Source: Sphaerolaimus hirsutus
Taxonomy: Eukaryota > Nematoda > Chromadorea > Monhysterida > Sphaerolaimidae
DNA length: 64,000 nucleotides
Direction of reading: 5' to 3'
NCBI GenBank assembly: GCA_964036195.1
Contig: OZ038458.1
Location: 19,109,832-19,173,831 of the forward strand
Shown here in pieces: positions 46,569-58,125 of this stretch. The translations under genes were made by a program, and so were the position numbers. The notes beneath the pieces were generated by a model. The model was not told where the DNA came from. It did no database searches and saw only the letters and a program-made list of their open reading frames with translations. Numbering within the stretch: the stretch's first letter is position 1; the number at the start of each line of letters is the position of its first letter.

Positions 46569-49500
46569 TCACATTTCGGCGATGCGCTTTTCATAAGCCT
46601 CTAGTTCTTTGCGCACTGGCGCCGGCATGTCGGGGCCAATCTGAAAAAAGTTATTTCACGAAGTATGGCTATTCAAAAAATAATATGCCATTTTTATTCA
46701 AATTGGACAAAACAACTTGATTATATGATAATAAGGGGGAATTATTCAAGGGGGGTTATATTTTTCACACTAGTCTAACAGGGGGAATTATTTGAGGGGG
46801 GATTATTTAAGGGGGGATCTTTCAAGGGGGAATTATTCAAGCAATCACGGTATAAAGTTTTACAGTGTGAAAAAATCGAACCTGATTTTCGAACCACTTG
46901 CGCGTCTCAACAGCATCATCTTGCCAGTACTTTTTGGGCAGGCTGAAAAGTTCGTCCCAGTCAATGTCCTTCAATCCTGACAAGTCGATGCTCCCTGAAA
47001 ACATAATGGTATCTTTTGAGTTATAACAAACGTAAATACTCGGAAAACGGTTAACAGAAAGAGCGACTGATTAGAGGATGAATTTCTTAGTTGACTTAGT
47101 TACGGAATCGATTTCACTTCTACATTTACCGTGATTCCTATTTACTTATTATTTATTTTACTTTCGATAGCGGAAAAGAAAATTTCACTTCTGCGGAGAC
47201 TCGAGCTAATACTGTTAAAGCAGACATTTTCCATGTTCTTCCCCAACCTCAAAGCGAATCACAACAGCCATCATAACAGACACTGTATGTAAGAAACTAC
47301 GCGGCCGTACCTTTAGTTGGCACGATGCCAATGGCGCATTTCTCTCCAATCGAGTCATCCCCCTCCACGCGACGAATGATCCAGTCAAGCACGCGGATAT
47401 TATCACCAAATCCGGGCCACAGGAATTTGCCATTCTTCAAACGGAACCAGTTCACGTGGTAAATGCGAGGCACCTGTGGCAGTGAATTTCCTGAACGCCA
47501 AGGTTTAAAAGAAGCGGCAATGACGGATGCAAAAGAAATGGGAATAGAAATGGGCTGAGAAAACGAAAATAGAATGGAATGCGACTCCGACACATCTATC
47601 ACCTGCGTAACGTGGATGGGCTCCATAACAGTGTCAGGGGTCTCCGCTGGGGGTTTGGGGGGCGGTGTTGCGGGGCTTCAATCTATAGGCTTTTTCAAGT
47701 TCACAGGGTAGAAAAGGGGGAAAATGATCAATATAGGTGGAAAAAAGCTAAAAACATGTGACAAGGGCTAAAAATATGTATAAATTTAAACACATATAGT
47801 TAAAATGGTGATTTTGAAATAGCTGGAAACGGGCAATAATGAACATGAACTAGTGATTTTGAATGTGAAAATCAGTAAAAAGTAACCCCCAAGCCAAATG
47901 CAAGACCGCGCCCATATCTCACACAGCATTTACGAAAATATTATGACCAACTGACCTTATGCGGGGGCTTTTCCATGTCCAACCAGTGCTGCAGGTAGTG
48001 GCCAAAGTTGTAGCCCATGAACGGACGCATGGCGAACGCGTCGTGCATAACTTTGCCTACAGTTTGCTCCGCCGCGGCTGTGGCTTCGGATTTCAGGCAC
48101 GCGCCGACGAAAACACCGTGCTGCCAGCTGAATGTTTTTTTTTATTTTGGTGAATAGTGGGATTTGTGCAGCCTATTTGGGGACTTCCGTTCCAAAAGTT
48201 CACAAGCGCCAAATCCAGAAAAATCGAGTTAGGTGTGGATTCGACATCCACGTATAATTCTGCCCATTTTGGTAAAAAAAATCAGTGTTATAGTCCATTT
48301 CGTTCCCGAGATACAGTGGTACCATTTTTCAGAAAAATCACAATTTTCATATCGAAAGTGCACATATCCATCTCAGATCCCCTATGAAAAACCGAACTTT
48401 CATTTCGTAAGTGCACATATCCATATCGGACCACCGGAGTTTCATTTCATAAGTGCACATATCCAAAAAATAGTTTCATTTCCAAAAGTGCACGCGTGCT
48501 CCGGATCGCTCGCGAAGAGCCGGCCGGATTTCCCATACAAAAAAAAGTTTCATTTCCAAATGTGCATACGTGAATTTCCAAATTTATTTTGCTCTATAAA
48601 TCGAGTACGGGTATAAATATAGATATGAAAATTTAGGTTTGTGTACTTCTCGAAAAGGGCTTCTCAGTGGTGTTATTGGTTTTGCCCTGCGATGCACCGT
48701 TATGAAGTTATTTACATTTCAAGTTCAAATTTTCAAATTTACTGCTTATTTCGGGTGGTTTACAAAATATGACATAACTCCCAAAATATTTACCAGCCGA
48801 CAAAATTTAGGGACACAAAAATTGTAGACAAATGTCCGAGATATCTGAAAAGTGCAGGGCAAGCTTTGTCGCCCAAACATGGCGCTGCCGGGCCAGCGCC
48901 AAACTTTAAAATGCGATTTTTAAAAATCGAAAAATCTGGATATGTTAACTTTTGGAATGAAAGTCCCCATTTGGCTGGGAAGTCACGGTGAATCGGACAC
49001 AGTTAGGTGAAAAACCAGAGCGACGCAGATTTTGAGGGTGAAAATTGTAACAACCTGCCAGCCAATAGGAAAAATTTCACTGGCATATTTCACTGTGGAA
49101 TCAGATCAAATCATTCGCAACGATTCCATTTTCAAGGTGTGCAAACAGATCATTATTGCAAACAGATGCAGCACAATGACAAAAAACAAACACTGGCCCC
49201 CCCCCCACAAAAAACCCACCTAAAGCTCTCATAAACCAGGGGCACCCCAGTGGGTCTCCTCCCACCAAAGATGATCGCCTCAATGGGCACCCCACTGGGA
49301 TCCTCCCATTGGGGATGTATAATGGGACACTGTTCTGCGGGACAAGTGAATCGGCTGTTCGGATGAGCGGCTTTGCCCTCGTCGCCGATGTGCCACTTTT
49401 GGCCGAGCCAGGTGGTGATTTCGATCGTCTGGGTGGGGAATTGGTGTTTGAATATTTGGTTTTCAATTAATTTTAGCCTTGCCTATTGTGCAACAGGCTT

Positions 49501-52500
49501 AAAAATACCAGTAAAGCTCTCTCAAAGTACCACGCTAAAATTGGCGGTGCACTAGTACGCACAAATGCCGATTACGCACATTTTCCCGTTTTTTCACTTG
49601 ACACTTTTTCAAGTGATTTTCAGATATGAGTGAAGTGAAAAAACGTTGCGCAATGACATTAGTGAACTTTTTTCACTTCACTCATATCTGAAAATCACTC
49701 TAAAAATTGTCAAGTGAAAAACGGTGAAAAATGGCTATTTTTGACCATTTTTTCACTTGACACGTTTCCAAGTGATTTTGAGATATGACTGCAGTGAAAA
49801 AAGTTCAAAAATCACCGAAAACACAAGAGATACATTTTTTAAATAAAAATCTTATATTTATTTATATTTTCTCCAGGTTTTTCAGAGAGATTTAATTTTA
49901 TCTTATTTTGGGGGGAAATCTATGAGATAACATTAAATTAATTTGCTGAAAATAATCCTTTTGTGTACCATAACCCCCCAATCATCCAAACCCCACCCAC
50001 CGGGTCCTCAATTTCCTTCTCCAAACCCTCCCAATAATAGCACCCATCAGCAGTTTCAGCCACATTCGTAAAAATTGAATTCTTTTGAAACGTGCGCATG
50101 GCCATCGGATTAGTTTTCATGCTGGTCCCAGGGGCGACGCCGAAAAATCCCGCCTCCGGATTTATTCCATACAAGCGGCCGTCCTCGCCGAAACGCATCC
50201 ACGCGATGTCGTCGCCTGAAATTTTGGAGATTGGGAATGTGTGGAGATTTTGATGGTTGTCATGTTGAGTTACTTGAGGTTTGGTATGCAGATAGGGAGA
50301 ACTCACAGAACTGTAGAGTGCAAAGTGTGAAATGTCATGCAAAGTGTCAAAATGTAAAGTGTCAATTGGAAAATGTAAAGTGTCAATTGCAAAGTTTCAA
50401 ATGCACAGTGTAAAATGTCATGCAAAAATGTCATAAATACATAAATATTGCTCAAAAATTAGGTAGAACGTCAAGTAACAGTCAGTAAGTACAAATTTGT
50501 CAAGTGTCAGGCATTCCGTCAAAAGTTCAGTTTGAAAAAAAAACATATTTTTTATATTTTGATTGACATTTTACATGAAATTTCGCACATTACTTTACAA
50601 AATAATGCAAAAAACACACCAACACATCTGACATGGAACCCGGGCAGCGTAGGCTCCATCATGGCCAGGTTCGTTTTGCCGCACGCCGATGGAAAAGCGG
50701 CGGCCAAAAAATGCTCGGTGCCCTTGGCGTGGGTTACGCCCATGATCTGAGCGGGGTTGCCGGGGGATAAAAGATCCAAGATTGAGCATGGGAGGTTGCA
50801 GATTTTGATAGAAGTTCAAATCATGGGCAAATTTTGACCGGTGATTGATTCCAGATTCGGAACCCATGACAGTGAAACCATGGTGTGAATGGGCCCACAG
50901 TTGACATCGCAAATGACTGTCAACTGAATGTCAACAAAAAACAAACAAAAAAACAACATTTTTTAAGGGTCACACACTTAAATAACAAGAGCTATAAAAT
51001 GAGGTAAGTGTCACAATATGAAATTAACTACCGCATTTCCTCGAAATACCCCCCACAAAATGGGCCGTATGAATTAATATCCCCCCTCGAAATCGCCCCC
51101 CCCCCCAATTTAGTGTTAAGAGAAAGTCAATGACAAAATCTGCGGTTTATGACCCGGGCAAAGCATTACACACGTTAACAACAATAGTGTCTGTGGGCCC
51201 AACATCAATACTCCCAAAAGTAGCATCAAGCGTATCCGATCACCAAGGAATCGCAAACCTCCAAAAAGGCCAATCTTAATCACCCATCAACAGGGTTCAA
51301 ACGGGATTGACCTTTCGGGATCGGGATCGGGATTGGCATTTTTTCGGGATCGGGATTGGGGTCTTGGGATAGAGATTTTGGCCAATGTTTTGGTATCCAC
51401 AGTTATTCATAAAGGTCTCAAAACACTGTTGGATGCCAGAAACGTGGCATAAAATGAACGCTGGGGGTTTGCGTTCACATATTTGCATGCAAAAACATAG
51501 TTTTTTTCACTTTTGATAATTTCCACTCATTTTTCCGGGATCGGGATTCCGGACTTTGGAGTTTCTCGCCATCGGGATCTGAAAAGTTTCGGGATCGGGA
51601 CTGCTAAATCCTGGAATTTCACGGAATCCGGGACCGGGATCCCGTTTGAACCCTACCCATCAACCAAAACACCCACCAGCATGTGCTCAGCAAGCCAGCC
51701 TTCATCCTTGGCAATATTGGACGCAATTCTCAGAGCGAAGCATTTTTTGCCCAGCAACGAGTTGCCGCCGTAACCAGAGCCGAAAGACCAAATCTCTCGC
51801 TCAGCTGGTCTATGGGTGATTAGTACGCGGTCGGGGTTGCACGGCCAGTGGTTTACTACCTTGGCTGCGGGGGGGGGGGGGTATTTGGGTGTTGACTTGA
51901 GGGGTGTGCAGTTGTTTTTAAATGTTTTATATACCGTATTTCCTCGAAATACCCCCGGGGGGTTTATTGTTTCAGAGTGAGAATTTTGAGGGGGGGTTAA
52001 ACGAGGGGGGGGTATTTCGAGGGGGGGGGGGGTTTATTATTTCGCCAGAAATTTTTTGAAATCCCAGTACTAAAATGTAGTCTGAAACGTACGCAGACGT
52101 CGAAAAATGCAACAAAAATCGCCATTTATAAAACTCTAAAGACATTTATAAGTGTGTAGACGTACAAACACTGTTCTCACATAACAGAGTCATCGTTTTT
52201 AACGTGTATTCTGCATTGTCGGGATGACAAACCACAGCCTTTGTCATTTACGTTCTCTATACACTAAATTTGGGGGGGGGTATTTCGAGGGGGGGTTTAT
52301 AAGTTCATAGTGTCCATTTTGAGGGGGGGTATTTCGAGGGGGGGGGGGTATTTCGAGGGGGGGGGTATTTCGAGGAAATACGGTATCTAGTAATTATTCT
52401 TGAGATATAATTTATCTTATGAGATATGATTTATTATCTTTTTTCGATGAAGGATGCCGCCGCACCCCTCTCAAATTTTATTACTGCAGTGACGGAATAG

Positions 52501-55500
52501 AAAGACATCGAAATTCGTGTCAATTAAATCAAGCCAAATTTTGGTTAATAATGTATTTTCAGCATTTCTTATGTGTTAGACCACAGTTTATTTTATATCA
52601 ACTTTACTTTCAACTTACGACACTTTTTTTTCTTGTTTCTGTTAAGTTGAAAGTTTTTTTCTTGTTTCTGTTAAGTGTGATGCTTTTAAAATTCTTTGTG
52701 TTATTTAGTTGACAAGAATTTGCGATGTCAACTAGTGTGTGTGGGTACAAAGTGAACAAACATAAACAGGCTTCAATGCTGCAGGCGACACATGACATAA
52801 AGACTTATGATTCGAAAAGGGCAAAAAATGTGCACAATACTTTTCGACAGAATTCTTTGCAAGTTCCATACCTTAGCCGGGAAATGCGGGCCACGATCGC
52901 CCCATCCTAGACTAAGCCACCTTAAACATAAAACAACCCAAAACTCACTCTTAACCGGCCTGGGCACTCCAACCGAGTGAATGCACCTCACAAAGTCATC
53001 ATCGCCCAACACCTCCAACACCTGGGGGGAGATGCGAGTCATGACGCGCATGCACAGCACCACGTAGTTGGAGTCGGTCAACTGGATGCCGATCTTGGAC
53101 AGGGGCGAGCCGATGGGGCCCATGCAGAATGGGATCACGTACATCATGCGGCCTGAGGGGAGGGAGTTTGCTTTTGATGGGGTTTTTTTCAGGGTCCAAC
53201 GTTCGCATTGGATGAGTTTTGAGCGATTTTTTTATTTGGCAGGCACATTTGCACTTTTTTCTCATATTTTCGCTGCTCATTATTTACATTGTGGGCAGAA
53301 TCGTGATTGTGTTCGGATTTTCTGGTTCCGATTTTTACAGTTTGACCCCGGTTTGCATTGAAAATTTTCTGGGGGCTTTATCTGGGATTTAAAAATATCA
53401 TTAAAAAATATATAAAAAGTTTGTTCAAAATTCATATTTTCTCAGGATTTTCTAGTCTGATTCAATCAGGGACGTATCCAGGATTTTAAAGCGGGGGGGC
53501 GGCGGAGCCCGGCGAACGGGGGGGGGGGGGCTCAGCCCCACCCCTAAAATTTTGCCTTCAAAGTGACGGAATGACGCCATGGCGCCACACCATGCCGCAA
53601 ATGGCGTTGGCGCTGGCGGCAGAAACCGCTGTATGTACGTAAATTAAAAAATAACGTGCCTAGGGTAAAATGCGCGCTTGCGGTAAAAATTTTTTCGCGT
53701 GAAGGTAAAATATTTGATCCCAAAAGTTGCATTTCCTAGTTTTTTCCCAGTCTGACCCCGGAAAGGGGGGGGCTGCAGCCCTCCCCTGGACACGTCCCTG
53801 GATTCAATCATTTTTTTATTTTGAGAGATTTTCTGGGATTCAAAAAGTATCAGAAAATATAAAAAATACAACATTGATATTTATTTACATTTTTCCGGCT
53901 TGTCTCGAGAAAATTGATCTTATTTTTATTTCTTGGCGATTTTCTGACATTATATAAAATCATATTTTATCAAAATCGCCCATTTTCCAATCAGTGTCCC
54001 GAAGTCAGACATAACACCCAATCACGACTTACTTAAGTCCCCAGAACTCAGTCCCCTTGTTACCCCACTCATTACACAGTCCCCAGAAAATGCAAACATA
54101 AATACTGTTCTATGCTGTACTACATGCAGCGAGTGTATCGAAACACTTGTTGTTTACTCGCACAGCATCAAGCTAGCATAGACACAGTATACTAATCGGG
54201 TAGCCAAATAAAATTACTCGGTGCCGGTTTTGCGCATAAATATTTATCTGTAGGCAAACAACAAACTGTCGTACATTAGACAGGCATGTAAATAAATACA
54301 CTAATATTTAAGTTGTATCGACTTGACTGCAATTGCTGTGGCGTGCTACGAAATTTAGTGCTACAAAATAAGCTCGCATGTTTCTGTCTCACAACATTTT
54401 CATGCTAAAGTTTTTGTGTTCGGCGCGCACAAATATGAAACTGGGTTGGCTGGCAGTATGAGGGCAAGTCCTGTTTACTTGTTGGAAACCGTTCATTGCA
54501 TTTACGGATTTGCATGTTTAATTTTGCACATGCGAATTCATGTAGGTTCGCGCCAAGCGTAAAAAAATTCACCCCAACGGAGTCTACTGCATTTTTTCAA
54601 TAATGCCCAACTCAATTTCAAACGCCACATCCAGCCGGAAAAAAATGTCTCAAAAAATATCATACAGTGCAAATTGCAAAACCCCAGCCCCAGTCAATTT
54701 TCTCTCTGCTCATTAATCATGCACTGGGAAAATGCCGCGCAAACAAACATACGCGACAGTGGGCACTTTAAAGTGCATTTTCATTCAATATTTAGAACTT
54801 TATTTAGAGCGTTATCTGATGCAGGCTGGGAAAACTAGATTCCGCTAGCCCCGCTCACATTTCATCAGCGTCAACTGGCGCTGGCGAGTTAGGGCAAATT
54901 AAATAAAATACCTAAGCACACGTGGTATTATCCGGAAAAATATGTGAATTAGTAAACACAGACACACAGTTGGTTTTTTGTCTATTTGGAATAAGTCTCA
55001 AAATGTTCTGTCTTGCAGAGAACATCTTTTCTAGATGTATTTTTGGACAAAACAGTTGTTTTGGAATACCTGAGTAATAAGTGGAAAAAAATCTTTAACC
55101 AGTAAAGTGCCATGTAGAGCGTAAAATGAGCGGTAATATTTGACAAATACATGACATGAACTATTTTTCCAACATTTTACATGTACTTTACGTGACATTC
55201 CTGAGAGTATGGGACATGGCCCTGGTAAAAACAGACAGAAAGCTGGGACAGCGCCATGGTTAGAAAAAGACTGAGAAAAAACTATTGCAAGAATGCATGT
55301 GATTGTGAACGGTAAAGCGAACCAAGGTACAAAAATGCAGGAGAATTACATGAATTTTGGATTGTTCCACAATTGCAAGTTGAAAATGCAATTGATATAA
55401 AATAACAACATAGATTCAGACTCAAACTGAAAGTTAAATAAACAAACTGGTAGTTTATATTGATCCACGCATTTGAGGATTTTGGCCATTAACCTATCAC

Positions 55501-57102
55501 GTAGTGATGTTGAAGGCGGGGCAGGCCTGATACGCACATCTGCCCGTTACGCACATATGCCCGTATTTTCACTTGACACTTTTTCAAGTGATTTTCAGAT
55601 ATGAGTGAAGTGAAAAAAGTTCACTAATGTCATTGCGCAACTTTTTTTAACTCGACTCATATCTGAAAATTACGTCAAAAAGTGTCAAGTGAAAAAACGG
55701 GCATATGTGCGTAACGGGCAGATGTGCGTATCAGGCCTGCCCCACCGGAACCTATGCTGGACGCTGGTGCCCTTCGGTGCCAAGCACCGGGACACCGGTG
55801 CCCTCAAATCACTAGTCGCATGCCGAAATATAAGACAAAGATTGACCGGAATGGCGGCCCACACACTAGTCAACTGGTCCGTGTAAACTTGGATTTCGGC
55901 TTCACGTGTCGCAGAGCGGTCTCCAAATACATATGCGGCAATGTTGAAAAATAGACATTATGGTAAGTGCACTGGAAGATCGCTCTGCGATACGTGAAGC
56001 CGAAATCAGAGTTGACACAGATCAGTTGACACACGCGTGTCAACTAGTGTGTGGGCCGCCAATAAGTGACATTCAATAAAGCGACCCCACCAACCAGCCA
56101 TACATCCGGGAAACCTGGAATCTAATTCCTTCGAAAACTGCTGATTCGACATCCAATGGCCCATTTCCGGGTCGACGCCCGGCGGCGTGTGCACCACCGT
56201 ATCATGCCTGTTCGGCGTGACGATCCAAGTTTTGCTCTCGACGCGCGCCACGTCGCGCGGATCGGTGCGGCACAAAAAACAGTTCTCCAATTTCTCCAAC
56301 GGAGTCAAATTGCCGCGCTCCACCAATTTGTTGATGATTTCTTCGGCCTCGTGCGGAGATCCGTCGCAGATGTAGATGCCGCGCGGACGCATAAGCTCCG
56401 CCTTTTCGGCGACGAAACGTTGCACTTTCCAGGGGAGTTCGTGGAAGTCTCCCTGCGTGGATGCGGGCGGAGTTTGTGTTTGAGTGGATAACTTATACGT
56501 AATAGTGTATTTACTTCCATAGTGTTATGTACATTTACTATTTGTACGTTGACAGTTTGAATAATAATATGAATATCACTTTTTGTTGCCAAGATGGCAA
56601 CAGATGTGCATTAAGCCATTTTAAAATTGATTGTCGTTCAAAGACACTAATCAGACTGGTACAAGCATCGGGTGCTGAACAACACAAATCTTGCACGATC
56701 CGGTGAAAAAATTGCATGAATTTTAGGTGTCAGTAAAATGGAGCCACTGCTTATGGCGTACCTAATTCTGAACAGAAGAGCCACAGAGTCAATACAAGAG
56801 AACTTGAGCATAAGAGAGTCCTCCCCATGGGGGTAATCCAAGGGGTATTTTTCTGATATCGGTATTGTTCAAGGGGATCTATTCAAAAATACACGGCAGT
56901 GGCCAGTTTACAGATGCACACACACGTTTCACAATCACCTTGAGTAATCCCCACCCTGTAAGCCCACTGCCAGCACACAAACCTTGGCAATTGGCAAGTG
57001 TCCAAGCCTCTTGGTGACCACCTCATTGACCACATAAAAAGCGTCATCACTGATTTGCCGCAGCGACATCGAAGGGTGCGGCGGCAGCTGGTCCGTAGAC
57101 AT
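46569..57102 (-). CDS. PEPCK: Phosphoenolpyruvate carboxykinase, GTP type
   Basis: Converts oxaloacetate and GTP to PEP, CO2 and GDP; entry step of gluconeogenesis/glyceroneogenesis. Eleven minus-strand exons: 57102-56983, 56452-56095, 53152-52949, 51864-51677, 50746-50620, 50215-50001, 49428-49220, 48127-47956, 47473-47311, 46994-46882 and 46640-46569. Every junction keeps phase and the total is 646 aa, the family length. Visible motifs: [28 protein letters not shown] (metal/substrate region, ~254-273), P-loop FPSACGKTN (~308-316), [28 protein letters not shown] (R-loop, ~453-471), [15 protein letters not shown] and the helical C-terminus [12 protein letters not shown]. No basic presequence is evident after [10 protein letters not shown], which favours the cytosolic form. 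The introns host at least eight different MITEs. Confidence 0.96.
46733..46853. repeat. GGGGGAATTATTCAAG palindromic repeat in the last PEPCK intron
   Basis: Repeated GGGGGAATTATTCAAGGGGG / GGGGATTATTTAAGGGG words ending in ATCACGGTA occupy most of the intron between 46641 and 46881. They match the ~41400-41806 and 42868-43136 repeats. Confidence 0.6.
48169..48977. repeat. Element iterating AAGTGCACATATCC in PEPCK intron 7
   Basis: CAGCCTATTTGGGGACTTCC and the inverted GTCCCCATTTGGCTG ends, with TTCCAAAAGTTCAC / GTTAACTTTTGGAA next to them. Within, the phrase TTTCATTTC(C/G)(A/T)AAAGTGCACATATCC recurs about six times between 48350 and 48570. No target duplication was seen. Confidence 0.7.
49552..49745. 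repeat. Palindromic MITE, TTTTCACTTGACACTTTTTC family (copy 1)
   Basis: TTTTCACTTGACACTTTTTC then AAGTGATTTTCAGATATGAG is followed by its inverse (CTCATATCTGAAAATCACT, TTGTCAAGTGAAAA), preceded by TACGCACAAATGCC. It is very similar to 55518-55743. Both lie in PEPCK introns. Confidence 0.75.
50302..50619. repeat. Introner-family MITE filling most of PEPCK intron 5
   Basis: GTAGAGTGCAAAGTGTGAAA with TGTCATGCAAAGTGTC iterations on one side and ATTGACATTTTACATGAAAT / GCACATTACTTTAC on the other are inverted family arms. Together they take up about 300 of the 404 intronic bases (50216-50619). The splice sites here are not exactly at the element ends. Confidence 0.65.
51291..51655. mobile_element. 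CAGGGTTCAAACGGG hAT-like MITE with GGATCGGGA iterations
   Basis: CAGGGTTCAAACGGGATTG and GATCCCGTTTGAACCCTA are inverted ends with an exact 8-bp duplication CCCATCAA (51283-51290, 51656-51663). Both subterminal parts repeat GGGATCGGGATCGGGATTGG. It lies in PEPCK intron 4, 14 bp from the end of exon 4. Confidence 0.9.
51934..52383. mobile_element. Palindromic MITE, CCGTATTTCCTCGAAATACC type, TA duplication
   Basis: CCGTATTTCCTCGAAATACC and GGTATTTCGAGGAAATACGG are exact inverses flanked by TA (51932-51933 and 52384-52385). GGGGGGTATTTCGAGG is iterated near both ends. Partial relatives lie at 44224-44300 and 51031-51105. It is in PEPCK intron 3. Confidence 0.85.
52515..52742. repeat. GTCAACTAGTGTG-type repeat in PEPCK intron 3
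   Basis: AATTCGTGTCAATTAAATCA to GCGATGTCAACTAGTGTGTG, with ACCACAGTTTATTTTAT and TGTGATGCTTTTAAAATTCT shared with about 7605-7795. It is a dispersed MITE family. Confidence 0.55.
53467..53800. mobile_element. CAGGGACGTATCC hAT-like MITE (copy 2)
   Basis: CAGGGACGTATCCAGGATTT and CCTGGACACGTCCCTG with a perfect 8-bp duplication GATTCAAT (53459-53466 and 53801-53808). The interior includes ATGGCGCCACACCATG and a GCGCGCTTGCGG remnant. It is in PEPCK intron 2. Confidence 0.92.
55100..55223. repeat. Introner-family MITE in PEPCK intron 2
   Basis: CCAGTAAAGTGCCATGTAGA...AAAATG on the left and ACATTTTACATGTACTTTAC...GAGTATGGGACATGGC on the right are degenerate inverted arms of the family. Confidence 0.55.
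55518..55743. mobile_element. Palindromic MITE, TTTTCACTTGACACTTTTTC family (copy 2), nested
   Basis: GGGGCAGGCCTGATACGCAC and GTGCGTATCAGGCCTGCCCC are exact inverses; the arms continue with TTACGCACATATGCCC and the shared TCACTTGACACTTTTT core. The flanks (TAGTGATGTTGAAGGC left, ACCGGTGCCCTCAAATCACTA right, 55502-55814) are the two ends of a TAGTGATG element, so this copy inserted into an older MITE. Confidence 0.8.
55853..56060. mobile_element. GGCGGCCCACACACTAGTCAAC inverted-repeat MITE
   Basis: GGCGGCCCACACACTAGTCA and TAGTGTGTGGGCCGCC are inverted ends. Inner arms share TTTCGGCTTCACGTGTCGCAGAGC / GCTCTGCGATACGTGAAGCC. It ends 34 bp from the PEPCK exon 2 donor. Confidence 0.75.
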
Positions 57103-58125
57103 TTTTGCGGCGATTTTTTAGTGCAGGTTCTGTTTAGGTGACCTGTGTGTGTTTGGCATTGGGAGATAAATTTGGTAAGCGCCAAAAAGCAGTGTTAAGA
57201 ACACTAATGACAAAAAACGTCCTTCATGACAACATTTGAAAAACGCAAAACGCAGCGAAAAGTACCGGAAAAAACCGGTAATGATTAATTATCGCGGTTA
57301 AATATCTTTTATACGCAGCACGGTTAAATGTCTGGGGCCGATCCCAATCTGCTTTGAGTGACGGAAAAATAATAAGAAAATGAAAAGACAAGATGGAGAG
57401 TTTCACCACTGCGTGGGGCAAAATACAGATTAAACCTTATCATGGATTTTGACCTGTTTGTTTTTCTGCTGATAACGCACGCTTATGATATTTGATGTGA
57501 GAACGAGAATAGAACGCAAAGTCGTTTGCGTAAATATATTCTGGATTTACCGTAGTTCACTTTTATGTACAGGTTTCAATGTCACTTATTATTAGACTAC
57601 CGTAGTAAAATTTTCCAAAATGACAGTTCGCAATAAATTTCGCAAGCAATAAAGTGAAATTTCGTAATAAATTTCTAAATCGGGGCGGGGACCGGAGATC
57701 CTGACAATCAAGGTGATCCAATAAAATGGTTCACTCGTTCTCAGCTCTGACTACCGTAACTATATAAAAATGGTGACATCATGGTCCTTAGAATGACAGA
57801 AAAATTAGTGAGAAAACTTGATGAACTGATTGATGCCTACTTTCTTGGACGGCCCGAAACACATTAATTGCGTGTGATTGCGATTCGCAGCTATTGAAAC
57901 ACATTGAGCTGGCATTGCATAATGCGGTATATTGAAAAATGCAGACTTTCAGTATAATATAAGGGTCCAATAAGACTACATCCAGCCCGTTATTTCAGTT
58001 GAAAAATCGGCATTTCACTTCCAAAAGCCCAATGATAATGGCAGAAATGCCATCAAAATACACCGAAACCATTGGAAACGAATGTTCCTCAAAAATAAAA
58101 AAAAATAAAAAAGGCCGTAACCGCG
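57103..58125. promoter_or_regulatory. Divergent PEPCK / zinc-finger gene promoter interval
   Basis: Head-to-head start codons lie 1023 bp apart. The interval is one of the few long stretches here without a recognisable MITE. It contains AT-rich TATAATATAAGG at about 57953 and a TATATAAA string at about 57762, but I cannot assign a TATA box to either gene. No coding exon was recognised. Confidence 0.45.

Noticed and set aside
52773-53147. Whole 124-codon minus-strand frame as one protein
   Set aside because: Only 52949-53152 is PEPCK exon 3; the rest reads into the intron past the GTGAGT donor.
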